From contig OY762943.1 of assembly GCA_963667145.1 (NCBI GenBank), positions 1,364,001 to 1,428,000 of the forward strand: a DNA stretch of 64,000 nucleotides, read 5' to 3'. The notes below the pieces were generated by a model that searched no databases, had not been told where the DNA came from, and saw only the letters and a list, made by a program, of their open reading frames with translations. This document shows, one piece after another, positions 1 through 9,415 of this stretch. Each line of letters starts with the position of its first letter. The first letter of the stretch is position 1. Source of the DNA: G963667145 sp963667145. Lineage in GTDB: Bacteria; Cloacimonadota; Cloacimonadia; G963667145. A program made the position numbers and the translations under genes.

Positions 1-176
1 GACAAACTCTCCATGTAGCGACGCTGTCCCTCCGCAAAAAGAGTGTCAAAAGCCAACGAAGATTTCCCCGAGCCAGACACTCCCGTGAACACCACCAAAG
101 CGTCTCTGGGAATAGTCAAATCGACATTCTTCAGGTTATGCTCTCCAGCTCCCTTAATGATAATTTTATCTTTCAT
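1..176 (-). CDS. uvrA: UvrA excinuclease ATPase, N-terminus only
   Basis: Only the first 58 codons lie in the window; the gene runs leftward off the left edge. UvrA is the damage-recognition ATPase of nucleotide excision repair. The visible part contains the UvrA signature GAGEHNLKN (residues about 9-17) and the first Walker A, GVSGSGKSSLAFDTLFAEGQ (about 34-53), followed by RRYMESLS. The ATG at 174-176 is preceded by GGAG about a dozen bases upstream. It lies just downstream of the amino-acid ABC permease and on the same strand, although no functional link is expected. Confidence 0.95.
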   Translation of the reverse strand, partial: MKDKIIIKGAGEHNLKNVDLTIPRDALVVFTGVSGSGKSSLAFDTLFAEGQRRYMESL

Positions 177-216
177 AAAACTTCTTCTTATCTCCTACAA
201 ATCTCTCCAACTGCCT

Positions 217-858
217 CTAAATATAAACCGAATATTTCTTTTCCAATTTACCAAAAATATTCACTATCACTGATGTGAACACAAGGTACAAAGCTGCTGC
301 CAAGATGAAGGGCAAGATGTTGAAATCTCGCGAAAATATCTCTTTAGCGGAGCGGAGCAAATCGCCCATTCCGATTATCGCTACCAGAGCTGTATCTTTC
401 ACCAAAGTGATAGCTTCGTTGCAGGTCGCTGGCAACACCCTTCTGACGGTTTGCGGTAAAATCACTCGCTTCATCATTTGCCAATAGTTCATTCCCAGAG
501 CCTTGGAAACCTCGTATTGTCCTTTGTCAATTGACTGGATGCCACCACGATATATCTCCGTGAAATACGCCGCATAATTGAAAACGAATGTGATGACCGC
601 TGCCGTGAACGGTGTGAGGCTAATTCCAAAGATGGATAGCCCAAAATAGACGAAAAACAGTTGCAAAAGCAAGGGAGTTCCTCGCACAACCCACGTGTAA
701 AATCCCACAATTTTGGCAATCAGTGGTCCAAGCGACAGTTTGCTCAAAGCGAACAAAATTCCCAAGGGGATAGCCAACAAAATGGTGATGGCGTACAAAC
801 TGAGCGTGATGCCACACCCTTTGAGCAGATAGACAAAAGTGTCCAACAAATATTCCAC
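217..858 (-). CDS. Polar amino-acid ABC transporter permease (HisM/GlnP type)
   Basis: Inner-membrane permease of a polar amino-acid ABC importer. Using the GTG at 856-858 (preceded by AAGGAG with a 6-base spacer) it is 213 residues, the usual length for the family; an in-frame ATG 13 codons upstream has no such site. Hydrophobic segments start near residue 10. The family motif VRGTPLLLQ is near residues 58-66 and the cytoplasmic EAA loop that docks the ATPase (EVSKALGMNYWQMMKRVILPQ region) is near 116-137. It follows the binding-protein gene in the same direction. No ATP-binding subunit is adjacent: the next gene is uvrA. The amino acid transported cannot be read from the sequence. Confidence 0.9.
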   Translation of the reverse strand: MEYLLDTFVYLLKGCGITLSLYAITILLAIPLGILFALSKLSLGPLIAKIVGFYTWVVRGTPLLLQLFFVYFGLSIFGISLTPFTAAVITFVFNYAAYFTEIYRGGIQSIDKGQYEVSKALGMNYWQMMKRVILPQTVRRVLPATCNEAITLVKDTALVAIIGMGDLLRSAKEIFSRDFNILPFILAAALYLVFTSVIVNIFGKLEKKYSVYI

Positions 859-947
859 AACTAACTCCTTAAACAGTAAACAAAACCGCCTATTCACTTC
901 CGCAAAATCCAGAAATAAAATAGACGGTCGTAAATATCAAATAAATC

Positions 948-1733
948 TTATTTCAAGAGGACAGACTCTCCGAACCACTTTTTGGAAATGCCGTCAGCAG
1001 TACCGTCATTCTTGAGCTCATCTATCGCAGCACTGAGTTTTTTCACGAACTCTGCGTCGCTTTTACGCATACCTACGCCATATTCCTCATGACCGAGGTT
1101 CTCTTCCAACACGGTGTAAATGCCGGGTTTCTTGGCGATGTAGTATCTTCCCACTATCTCGTCCACCACCACGGCATCAATTCTGCCAGCTTCCAAATCC
1201 AACAAAGCCTCAGTGTTGTTGGAATATTTTCTGACGTTCTTCAAACTGCTACTCACAGCTTGATTACCGTCAAGAGCTTTTTGGCTGGAAGAACCCATTT
1301 GCAATCCGACAACTTTGCCTTGCAAATCGCTAAGAGTTTGCACTTCGGAATCTTTTTGCACCACCACAATTTGTCTGTTCGCCATATACGCAGGAGAAAA
1401 AGCTATCTTCTCCTTTCTCTCATCGGTGATAGTCAGTCCATTCCAAATCACATCAATATCGCCTTTGTTCAGCGACATCACGATGCCGTCCCAATCGACA
1501 GGCTTGAACTCAGCTTTCAGCCCGAGTTTAGCCGCAGCGGCGTTCGCCAAATCTATATCGAAGCCGACAATCTCGCCGTTTTCTCCACGGAAGCCCATTG
1601 GTGGGAAGTTGTCGTCAAGCCCAACTACGAACACGCCCTCTTTTTTAATTCTGCTCCAAGAATCGCTGTCTTCCTTGCATCCGAAAGCAAAAAGCAATCC
1701 CAAAGCCAAAAAAATTGTTAAAATCTTTTTCAT
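948..1733 (-). CDS. Amino-acid ABC transporter substrate-binding lipoprotein
   Basis: Periplasmic solute-binding protein of the SBP_bac_3 family, 261 residues, partner of the downstream permease. It begins MKKILTIFLALGLLFAFGC, a lipoprotein signal peptide with Cys19 as the probable lipidated residue. The mature part has typical family features: VVGLDDNFPPMGF near the N-terminus, GFDIDLANAAAAKLG, and the KVVGLQMGSSSQ hinge segment. The ATG at 1731-1733 is chosen because AAAGGAGTG lies just upstream and the signal peptide starts there; a longer reading from 1811 would put 26 residues in front of the signal peptide. The ligand is probably a polar amino acid, unresolved further. Confidence 0.9.
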   Translation of the reverse strand: MKKILTIFLALGLLFAFGCKEDSDSWSRIKKEGVFVVGLDDNFPPMGFRGENGEIVGFDIDLANAAAAKLGLKAEFKPVDWDGIVMSLNKGDIDVIWNGLTITDERKEKIAFSPAYMANRQIVVVQKDSEVQTLSDLQGKVVGLQMGSSSQKALDGNQAVSSSLKNVRKYSNNTEALLDLEAGRIDAVVVDEIVGRYYIAKKPGIYTVLEENLGHEEYGVGMRKSDAEFVKKLSAAIDELKNDGTADGISKKWFGESVLLK

Positions 1734-2025
1734 TCTATTCACTCCTTTTAAATTAACTTCATCACATCTACTAATCGCAAAAAAAATACTAAACGAAAAA
1801 AGGTCAATCATAAGAATTTTTTTTTAATGAAGACTAAATTGGCTTAATTTTTCAGACTGGTTTTTCGCTTTTTAAATTATTCATTTTTATCCAAAAATGT
1901 CAAAAATTGTACAAAGGTATGCTATTAAAAAAAAACAAAATAAACAATTAAAAAAAATGTTGACTTTTTTACCCACCTTACCTCAGATGAGGATATAGTG
2001 CCTTTTTGTGCATAAGGAGACGCCC
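1734..2025. other. AT-rich divergent intergenic region
   Basis: About 290 bases between the leftward amino-acid transporter and the rightward GLUG protein. It is very AT-rich with A-tracts near 1928-1954 and T-tracts near 1814-1824. It must hold promoters for both directions; a TTGACT hexamer at 1960-1965 is a possible -35 for the rightward gene but no well-spaced -10 is evident. No RNA gene or riboswitch was recognised. Confidence 0.5.
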
Positions 2026-5000
2026 GTGAATATAAGAAAAATTTTCAGTTCGATATGTTTAGTTGTTAGTTTCTTCTTGGTTTATGCTGAGGAAATAGAT
2101 ATAGAAGCCATGATGCAGAGCAGTGCTTTGCCCACAGGCGGAGTACTCTTGGCTGCTGCCTATAATGGAGATGTCAAAACTGCCTCAGAGTTGCGAGAAG
2201 CAAGTTTTTGGCAAGGGGTATTTGGCACTGATAAAGTTAATACTAGTGGAACTGTGGGGAAACCGTGGCTTATCGAAGGCACTAACGCTCTGCCTACACA
2301 GCGTGACGGGCAACAAGAGAACTATATCCCCAGTGCCTCGGTGGAGGTCTCTATCGGAACTGCAACTGAGTTTAAAGCTCTATACGGCAAATACAAACCA
2401 TATAAGATAAAATTAACCGATAATATAACCTTTGCTAGTGGAGATACCCTTTACCCTCTGCATGGCATCAAGGAGTTTGATGGTGGTGGTTACACACTGA
2501 ATGACGTTGTTCTCGCCAAGCATCCCAATTTTACCCAAGTGGGTCTCTTTACGTCCATTGAGGATAGCGTATATAACCTCACTGTAAAGATAGATAGCTT
2601 TATTCCCACAGTATATAGCCAAGTGGGAGTTTTGATGGGACACCTGCCGAGCGGAGCCAAGATAAGGAACTGCCATGTGGTGAGTGGGGAATCAGGCAAC
2701 ATCACTGTAAAAGGTGTGGACAAGGTGGGTGGTTTGGTGGGAGAGTCCGATGGGACTATCTCAGGGTGTACAGTCTCAAAAATAGATGTTGTTGCTACAG
2801 CAAATACTGGTACCAGTTGTGCAGGTGGATTGGCAGGATTAACTACTGGGTTGATAAGCGATAGCAAGGTAAGCTATGGTTCTGTTACAGCCAATTTTGA
2901 TGCAGGTGGCTTGGTGGGTAAGGGTGCGAATTTAACTAATGACACAGTTTATGAAGTAATTGTTACCGCTAATAGTGGTCAGGCTGGAGGTTTGACCTCA
3001 TTTACTGGAGGAACTGTTAAAGATTGCAAGGTAAGTTCTAGTGAAATTAGATGTACAAATCAAGCAGGTGGATTTGTTGGATGGCTTGGTGGAACTATCA
3101 GTGGAGGCTATGCGGATAGCCTGACTGTTTCTACTTCCGGGAATAACGCAGGTGGTTTGGTAGGATGGGGAACGCCATCGGCTAACATTAATGGGTGCAT
3201 TGTGGATAGTGTAAATGCTTCTGCTACAGGGAATTCTGCAGGAGGTATAGCTGGAGTATTTGAATCCAATATTGAGAATTGTAAGGTGTCGCGAGTAGTG
3301 GTTTCTTGCAAAACTTCTTCTGGAGGCTATGGTGCAGGAGGATTGGTTGGTAGAAGTTTGGCGGGAGAAATAAGGGACTGTAAGCTGACAACTGGGAAGA
3401 TTGATGGTTATTCTTTTGTGGGGGGCATGGCGGGTTCGATAGCAGGGGATATGGTTAATGATACTGTCTTTGATGTAAAAGTTACCTCGAGTGTACAAGC
3501 AGGAGGATTGGTAGCGTCTACATCTACTGGAGGGATTAGTGAGTGTAGAGTAAGTGGTTCTACCATCAAAGGTGCTGATTCTGTCGGAGGATTGTTTGGG
3601 ATAAGCAGAGGAGCCATACAGAATTGTTCCGTGGACACTTCGGTTGTAGAAGCTACAGGTTCTTATGCGGGAGGTCTTGTAGGATATACTACCGCGAATA
3701 TTGACTTAAGTTCCGTGGATAGCTTAACCGTTACTTCCTCAAGCAGTCGTGCAGGTGGAATAGCGGGCTATTTTTCTTCTGGTACCATTAGTGGGTGCAA
3801 GGTTTATAGGTTAAAGGCTACCGCAACTTCAACTTACGGAGGTGGTATAGCTGGATATTTTGCTTATGGAGAGATAAAAACTTCCTCTGTGGACAGTGCC
3901 GTCATTACAGCTAATACTGATGGCGGAGGAATTACAGGACGTTCTTATGGAGGGACTGTTAACACGTGTAGGGTGAGCAATTCTGAGGTTAAAACCATCG
4001 AAAAATGGGCTGGAGGTATATATGGGTCTTGCAAAAGAGGAAAAATTAATAGCAGCTCTGTATATAATGTAAGAGTTTCTGGTTCGGCTAAAATAGGTGG
4101 TCTTAGTGGGGATGCTCTTAACGATGAAGCTATCCCTTCTGAATTTCTCAACGACACCGTATCTCGCACAACAGTTACTGCGAGCAATGCTAATAGTGAA
4201 AATAGTGCAGGTGGCTTGACAGCTGAACTTTTAGAATCGTCTGTCACAGGTTGCCGAGTGGACTCCACCACAGTAAGGGGCGGTGGATATGTTGCAGGTT
4301 TGGTAGGGATAAATAGAACATCAACTATTTCAGGCTGTTCTGTGGACAGTGTCAGAGTTTATGCGGAGGCGACAGGCGGAAGATATGCAGGTGGTTTGGT
4401 AGGCGATAATTTTAATGGTCTTTCCAATATACTAAGTAGCTCTGCATACAGAATAATTGTTGAGGCAAAAGATTCTTATGCAGGAGGTGTATCTGGAAGT
4501 AATTATGGAACGATAGATGCTTGCTCTGTGGACAGTGCCACCATCACCGTTGCTGGTTCGTTTGCAGGAGGGATAGACGGGATTACCTATAGTGGAAATA
4601 TTAAGAACAGCTCTGTATATAGAGCAACAATTAGTGGCGAGAATATGATAGGTGGTCTTAGTGGGAAGGTTATGGGTACACCTCCTCCTGTGTTGCTCAA
4701 CGACACCGTCTCTCGCTCCACAGTTACTGCGGGAATTGATGCTCCGGACAAAAGTGCTGGCGGCTTGACCTCCACTCTTGATGGAGGGACTGCCGAAGGT
4801 TGCCGAGTGGACTCCACCACAATAATTGGTGGAGGATATGTTGGAGGTTTGTTAGGAAACAATTATAAGTCAACTATTACAAGTTGTTCTGTGGACAGTG
4901 TCAGAGTTTATGCGAAAGCGGGAAGTTACGCAGGTGGTTTGGTCGGAATAAATTCTGATGCAACGTCCAAAATAGAGAGCAATTCTGCATATAGAATTAT

Positions 5001-8000
5001 AGTTTCTGCTTCTACTGAGCATGCAGGAGGCATAGTGGGGCGGAATATCGGAAGCTTGAGTGAATGCACTGTGGATAGTGCCAAGATTTCTACTGGAACA
5101 AGTTTTGCAGGAGGTATAGCAGGATACACAAATAAATCTATCGAGAAGTGCTCTGTGAGCAATGCTATCATTACAGCGGGACTTGAATGTGCAGGTGGCA
5201 TAGTTGGGAAAGCGGAAGAAGTCGGTACATTTCTCAATTTATGCTCTGTGAACAATGCTAACATTACAGCTATAAATCAATATGCAGGTGGCATAGTTGG
5301 CTATACAAAGCGACCTGTCTCTAGTAGCTCTGCACGCTATGTTGAGGTTACGGTTAGTAAACATGCAGGTGGCATAGCGGGGCTTTCTAGTTACCAAGAT
5401 GGTTATGCTTTCCAATACGATACTTTAGTGCATGGCACTATCACCGCCAAAGGGGACATCTCAGGGTATGATTATGGTTGTTCTGGAGGAATAGCTGGTT
5501 ACACTTGTTCTGGTTTTAGTGATTGCTTTGTAGATTCTTCTGATATAAAGGGTAATTCTTATGTAGGAGGCTTAGCTGGGAATGCTTATTTGGGAGATTT
5601 AAATACTTTAATTTCAGATAGTAAGGTGGATAGCGTAAGAATTACTTCCACCACAGATTATGCTGGTGGCATAGTTGGATCTACACAAATACCTATTAGC
5701 CAATGCACGGTTTCTCGAGCAATAATTAAAGCTGAGAGTTATATAGCTGGAGGAATAACAGGTGTTAATGATGCTAAGAATTATAATTTAAACACTAACT
5801 CTATCTACAGATGCACAGTGACCGCTTCTGAGATTGAAGCTAAGTATGCCGCAGCAGGCGGAATAGTAGGAGAAAACGTACCAAACGGAACTAACGGTAC
5901 TGGTAATATTAGTGAAGCGAAAGTAGTAAACTGTACGATAACTCTTAGTGATGCGCTTACTGAAGTAGGATATAGATATTATGGATGCGGAGGTATAGCT
6001 GGAGTCCATTTCAAAGGTACTATCCAAAAATCCCTTGTCTCTGGCTCTAAGGTAGTTGTTTTAAAAACTGGCTCAGATTATAATATTGGAGTTGGAGGTA
6101 TAGTCGGCAACACTTTAGGTTATAGCAGTAGTACCTCTGCCACTGTCTCTGAGTGTGCTGTTTTGGGAGGCACCTATATAGAAGGACACAAATATGTAGG
6201 GGGCATCTCTGGTGCACATTATAATCCATATGGTAGTAATCTTGTTGAAATTAATAACTGCCATGTTGACAATGCTACTATTTATTCAAATTTAAAAACC
6301 TCTCTGGCGTATATTGGTGGCATAGTGGGATATTCAACCAAAAAGATAGAAAGATGCTTGGTAACTAATGCCCAGATATTAGATTCCTGCACCGATGCTG
6401 ATCTTCATTATATTGGAGGCATAGCTGGTGCTGTTGCTCATGGAAGTGAAACGGTGAAAAGTTCTATTAGTAACTGTGTCGCTCTGATAGACCATTATGA
6501 CCTCAAGGCTAAATATACCAAGAATGGAACTTTTGGTAGAATTATTGGGAAAGTTTTGGCAACTAATACATTATATTATTCCTTGTCAGACAACTACGGC
6601 TGGGGAGAGACGTATATCAAATATGGTCACAAGTACTTCGGGGTAAACTGGCAAACCGATAATTATTATAAAGCTCCCGGCAATATAGCTAATGATAAGA
6701 AAAACGGATATACTTGCTATAGTGGAAATGTAGATAATGGATATGGTAGAATATTAAACAATTCTACAAGCCTCTGGTCTGAGAAGGGATATACTGCGAA
6801 TGGTTGGACTGCATCCAATGTGTCCAGCAAACTATTTCCCGTATTAAGCTTTTTCTCAGGCGAAACTTACTCCTCTCTTTCCTCTCGCACGATTTGTGAA
6901 GCAGAGTGGATGTATGTGAAAACAGTTAGTGGTGTTGGTTTTAGTAGCATGAATATATCTTCTCCTGTGGTGTTTACTTCTTCTGGTCTATACAATCCTT
7001 CTATGTATTTTGGCAAACTACATAGTTTTAATCTTTACACAGACCTTCTCTTTGCAGAAGACGATGGAAGTGGAAATTCAGTATTTTGGGCTGTAGATTT
7101 GAATAGCAATACAACAGGTACTGCAAGTCAGAGTCCATTCATTCGCGAAGAAGCTCCAGCGGCTGTCACTACTATACCAGAATTTAATGGTAACGGATAT
7201 AGCATAGACGGACTTTATATCAATAATGCTAACACTGCTGATTACTTGGGAGGTCTTTTCCGTTTACAAAAGGCGTGCCTAAAGATAAGTAAACTGGAGG
7301 TGAGCAACTTTAAATCAACTTACAATAACACAAGTAGTTCTACTATGGCTTTTATGGGCACTATGTTCTCTAGTAGATTTAATTGGCAAGATGATAGTGT
7401 GTATCTTGAGAATGTTTTTATCAAAAATCCTACTCTGGAAGTCACAGGTTTAGCTATGACTGGATATAATACTACCAATATTGATGCTCAGCATAAAGTT
7501 GGAGGTGTTGCAGGGCAAGCAAATTATGTTAATATAGACACGTTGGCTTTGTTTGTATCTTCTTCAAATTCTATTCAAGGGGAATATTCTAGTGTAGGTG
7601 GACTTTTTGGTAGGTCATATCAGAATAACCTGAATAATATTGCTTTGTACTTTGGAGGAACGTATAACAGTACTTATAATACTTGCCTCTATAGTTATTC
7701 AGGTAGTGGCTACCCACATGTTGGATATGTCTCTGGATATGGTTCAGATTATACTTTAAACAATCTTGCTCTTCGTGACAAAGCAAATTTTTTAGTACCA
7801 GTAACAAATTATGGAGTGAATAGTCTTCCGACAGGACTATTCCAACCTGGTGTTGGTGGAAATTATCCAAACCAAACAAGTTTTGCCGATGCCTTGACAG
7901 ATGCAGGCATCACAAACGGAGCCACTTGGCATATCCCTGCTAGCTTTGCCGATACAGATATAGACAGCGTGTACCTCGTGCGAGACGTGTCGCACTGGCA

Positions 8001-8004
8001 ATAG
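2026..8004 (+). CDS. Giant secreted GLUG-repeat protein, putative adhesin
   Basis: A 1992-residue secreted protein. The GTG at 2026 has AAGGAG six bases upstream and opens a clear signal peptide (MNIRKIFSSICLVVSFFLVYA, cleavage before EE). Residues about 100-1500 consist of more than 40 short repeats of the form AGGLVG/VGGIAG followed by ..I..C.V....V, the GLUG motif known from bacterial surface proteins and expected to stack as beta-strands. Most repeats carry one Cys. A less repetitive C-terminal region follows (about 1500-1992) with three more GG-G motifs near 1740-1870. No LPXTG, autotransporter barrel, type 9 C-terminal domain or membrane anchor is obvious. By family it is likely an adhesin or surface matrix protein; the ligand is unknown. 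The gene stands alone and ends at an intrinsic terminator. Confidence 0.85.
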   Translation: MNIRKIFSSICLVVSFFLVYAEEIDIEAMMQSSALPTGGVLLAAAYNGDVKTASELREASFWQGVFGTDKVNTSGTVGKPWLIEGTNALPTQRDGQQENYIPSASVEVSIGTATEFKALYGKYKPYKIKLTDNITFASGDTLYPLHGIKEFDGGGYTLNDVVLAKHPNFTQVGLFTSIEDSVYNLTVKIDSFIPTVYSQVGVLMGHLPSGAKIRNCHVVSGESGNITVKGVDKVGGLVGESDGTISGCTVSKIDVVATANTGTSCAGGLAGLTTGLISDSKVSYGSVTANFDAGGLVGKGANLTNDTVYEVIVTANSGQAGGLTSFTGGTVKDCKVSSSEIRCTNQAGGFVGWLGGTISGGYADSLTVSTSGNNAGGLVGWGTPSANINGCIVDSVNASATGNSAGGIAGVFESNIENCKVSRVVVSCKTSSGGYGAGGLVGRSLAGEIRDCKLTTGKIDGYSFVGGMAGSIAGDMVNDTVFDVKVTSSVQAGGLVASTSTGGISECRVSGSTIKGADSVGGLFGISRGAIQNCSVDTSVVEATGSYAGGLVGYTTANIDLSSVDSLTVTSSSSRAGGIAGYFSSGTISGCKVYRLKATATSTYGGGIAGYFAYGEIKTSSVDSAVITANTDGGGITGRSYGGTVNTCRVSNSEVKTIEKWAGGIYGSCKRGKINSSSVYNVRVSGSAKIGGLSGDALNDEAIPSEFLNDTVSRTTVTASNANSENSAGGLTAELLESSVTGCRVDSTTVRGGGYVAGLVGINRTSTISGCSVDSVRVYAEATGGRYAGGLVGDNFNGLSNILSSSAYRIIVEAKDSYAGGVSGSNYGTIDACSVDSATITVAGSFAGGIDGITYSGNIKNSSVYRATISGENMIGGLSGKVMGTPPPVLLNDTVSRSTVTAGIDAPDKSAGGLTSTLDGGTAEGCRVDSTTIIGGGYVGGLLGNNYKSTITSCSVDSVRVYAKAGSYAGGLVGINSDATSKIESNSAYRIIVSASTEHAGGIVGRNIGSLSECTVDSAKISTGTSFAGGIAGYTNKSIEKCSVSNAIITAGLECAGGIVGKAEEVGTFLNLCSVNNANITAINQYAGGIVGYTKRPVSSSSARYVEVTVSKHAGGIAGLSSYQDGYAFQYDTLVHGTITAKGDISGYDYGCSGGIAGYTCSGFSDCFVDSSDIKGNSYVGGLAGNAYLGDLNTLISDSKVDSVRITSTTDYAGGIVGSTQIPISQCTVSRAIIKAESYIAGGITGVNDAKNYNLNTNSIYRCTVTASEIEAKYAAAGGIVGENVPNGTNGTGNISEAKVVNCTITLSDALTEVGYRYYGCGGIAGVHFKGTIQKSLVSGSKVVVLKTGSDYNIGVGGIVGNTLGYSSSTSATVSECAVLGGTYIEGHKYVGGISGAHYNPYGSNLVEINNCHVDNATIYSNLKTSLAYIGGIVGYSTKKIERCLVTNAQILDSCTDADLHYIGGIAGAVAHGSETVKSSISNCVALIDHYDLKAKYTKNGTFGRIIGKVLATNTLYYSLSDNYGWGETYIKYGHKYFGVNWQTDNYYKAPGNIANDKKNGYTCYSGNVDNGYGRILNNSTSLWSEKGYTANGWTASNVSSKLFPVLSFFSGETYSSLSSRTICEAEWMYVKTVSGVGFSSMNISSPVVFTSSGLYNPSMYFGKLHSFNLYTDLLFAEDDGSGNSVFWAVDLNSNTTGTASQSPFIREEAPAAVTTIPEFNGNGYSIDGLYINNANTADYLGGLFRLQKACLKISKLEVSNFKSTYNNTSSSTMAFMGTMFSSRFNWQDDSVYLENVFIKNPTLEVTGLAMTGYNTTNIDAQHKVGGVAGQANYVNIDTLALFVSSSNSIQGEYSSVGGLFGRSYQNNLNNIALYFGGTYNSTYNTCLYSYSGSGYPHVGYVSGYGSDYTLNNLALRDKANFLVPVTNYGVNSLPTGLFQPGVGGNYPNQTSFADALTDAGITNGATWHIPASFADTDIDSVYLVRDVSHWQ
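4078..5050 (+). repeat. 558-base internal duplication inside the GLUG gene
   Basis: The stretch from about 4078 recurs from about 4636: landmark words AATAGGTGGTCTTAGTGGG begin at 4092 and 4650, exactly 558 bases (186 codons) apart, and the following protein segments (NDTVSR..VTA...CRVDSTT..GGGYV.GL, then SSAYRIIV) match in order. This is a higher-order repeat above the single GLUG unit. Confidence 0.8.
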
Positions 8005-8026
8005 CACGGGCAGAGAAAATCATTTT

Positions 8027-8056
8027 AGAGCTCCATAATTTGGGGCTCTTTTTTTT
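8027..8056 (+). terminator. Intrinsic terminator of the GLUG gene
   Basis: An inverted repeat AGAGCTCC...GGGGCTCT (stems 8027-8034 and 8042-8049, one mismatch) is followed by a run of eight T residues. It sits 22 bases after the stop codon of the giant secreted protein. Confidence 0.85.
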
Positions 8057-8103
8057 GGTCATTCCCGTTTCTTTTCTTCCTCATTCCCGCTCCTTCTTCC
8101 CTC

Positions 8104-8123
8104 ATTCCCGCGAACGCGGGAAT
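8104..8123. repeat. dRS3-like palindrome, copy 1
   Basis: ATTCCCGCGAACGCGGGAAT, a 20-base near-perfect palindrome followed by CC. It fits the ATTCCC-N8-GGGAAT form known as dRS3 in Neisseria; similarity of form does not prove common origin. Confidence 0.85.
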
Positions 8124-8198
8124 CCATTTCATGTTCTTTCCCTCCTCATTCCCATTCATTCTCGCTCCTTCCCCCTCATTCCCGCTCCTTCTTCCCTC

Positions 8199-8218
8199 AT
8201 TCCCGCGAACGCGGGAAT
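8199..8218. repeat. dRS3-like palindrome, copy 2
   Basis: Sequence identical to the copy at 8104-8123, followed by CC. Confidence 0.85.
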
Positions 8219-8239
8219 CCATTCGGGTAGTGGCTGGGA

Positions 8240-8428
8240 ACAACCCCAGACACAAAGAAAAGCCTCAAGAATGGATACCTGCTTCCGCAAGTATGAGGAT
8301 TAGAAAAGCAAGAAGATGGATACCCACTTGCCAAGCACAAGAGTACTAAGAGACTGATTAACGTTGTGCTTGATAGACAGCGAGTATGAGGGCAGGAAGC
8401 CCAAGAGGTTATCATCCTTGTGTCTTTC
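8240..8428. repeat. Long direct repeat A, copy 1
   Basis: About 190 bases repeated nearly identically at 9114-9302 (offset 874). It includes a small hairpin around ACCTGCTTCCGCAAGT. With repeat B it forms a composite block whose inner tandem array differs in size between the copies. Confidence 0.85.
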
Positions 8429-8486
8429 CCTCCTCATTCCCATTCATTCCCGCTCCTTCTTCCCTCATTCCCGCTCCTTCCCCCTC

Positions 8487-8506
8487 ATTCCCGCGAACGC
8501 GGGAAT
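8487..8506. repeat. dRS3-like palindrome, copy 3
   Basis: Sequence identical to copies 1 and 2, followed by CCAG. It lies at the 3' end of the CT-rich tandem units of the first composite block. Confidence 0.85.
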
Positions 8507-8780
8507 CCAGTTGGGTTAGGATTGGGAAATCCAGTGAAATCAAGAAACGTGGGAACCCACTTTTATGTTCTTTCCCTTTGTGTGACCAAAGCGAAAGAAC
8601 CAAAGGTAAATTCAAAATCCAAAGCCTCACCTCTAAAATATTCAACTCCTTCGTATTATTGTAGGCTCAACCTGTGAAGTCAGATTAGAACTTTAGTAAG
8701 AGACGACAGGTATCGCACAATAATTGACTTCAGTCGTTTTCTATTTTCACGAGGCTCGACTTGATGGATTTGTAGCCACC
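8507..8780. repeat. Long direct repeat B, copy 1
   Basis: About 270 bases repeated at 9432-9705 (offset 925). It contains an imperfect palindrome, GTTCTTTCCCTTTG...CAAAGCGAAAGAAC (8568-8602), and a conserved 3' part ending CGACTTGATGGATTTG. Confidence 0.85.
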
Positions 8781-8968
8781 TCGCCCCGAGCGAAGCATTC
8801 TTTGGGTTGGGCTGGGCTTGACTTTTGGCATAATTAAGCTAAACAACATAGCACCATTAGAGAATTGCAAAAGTGATTTATGAGAAGCAGATGATAGTCG
8901 TTCACTCGGAGATGCCTCTACTCAGAGTTAGCATCACTGCATCTCACGACACTGTTTTAGCGATTTTA

Positions 8969-9030
8969 TGACAAAAGGAGGTTTTTTGGTTCGTTTTTTT
9001 CCGGCAAAAAAATGAACATCAAGAATGGAT
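8969..9030. repeat. A/T-rich palindromic repeat C, copy 1
   Basis: GACAAAAGGAGG followed by a palindrome TTCGTTTTTTTCCGGCAAAAAAATGAA and then AAGAATGGATACC. A second copy lies at 10319-10382, and a differently sequenced but similarly built palindrome (GCTTCTTTTTTTACGGC, then GAAAAAAAGAAGG) lies at 9911-9941. Confidence 0.8.
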
Positions 9031-9072
9031 ACCCGTTGTGTAATTGGGAATCCACAGTCTTCAATCACTCTC

Positions 9073-9092
9073 ATTCCCGTGAAAACGGGAAT
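9073..9092. repeat. dRS3-like palindrome, diverged copy 4
   Basis: ATTCCCGTGAAAACGGGAAT; the arms are conserved but the central bases differ from copies 1-3. Followed by CCAGCAAGGGCAGTGG, a tail shared with the copy at 10494. Confidence 0.8.
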
Positions 9093-9113
9093 CCAGCAAG
9101 GGCAGTGGTGGAA

Positions 9114-9302
9114 ACAACCCCAGACACAAAGAAAAGCCTCAAGAATGGATACCTGCTTTCGCAAGTATGAGGATTAGAAAAGCAAGAAGATGGATACCCA
9201 CTTGCCAAGCACAAGAGTACTAAGAGACTGATTAACGTTGTGCTTGATAGACAGCGAGTATGAGGGCAGGAAGCCCAAGAGGTTATCATCCTTGTGTCTT
9301 TC
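9114..9302. repeat. Long direct repeat A, copy 2
   Basis: Second copy of the 8240-8428 block with only a few substitutions (for example TTTC for TTCC in the small hairpin). A partial third copy lies at 10372-10434. Confidence 0.85.
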
Positions 9303-9415
9303 TCCCTAATTCCCGCTCCTTCTTCCCTCATTCCCGCTCCTTCTTCCCTCATTTCCGCTCCTTCCCCCTCATTCCCGCTCCTTCCCCCTCATTCCCGCTC
9401 CTTCCCCCCTCATTC
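9303..9415. repeat. CT-rich tandem array, ~20-base units
   Basis: About six tandem units of the form TCATTCCCGCTCCTTCTTCCC or the variant with CCCCC, 19-21 bases each, ending in a dRS3-like palindrome. Each unit contains the left arm ATTCCCGC of that palindrome. Shorter arrays of the same unit occur at 8150-8200 and 8430-8487. Confidence 0.8.

Noticed and set aside
2998..6229. Antisense open frames across the GLUG gene
   Set aside because: Repeat-rich low-complexity shadows of the real gene; no start signals or domains.
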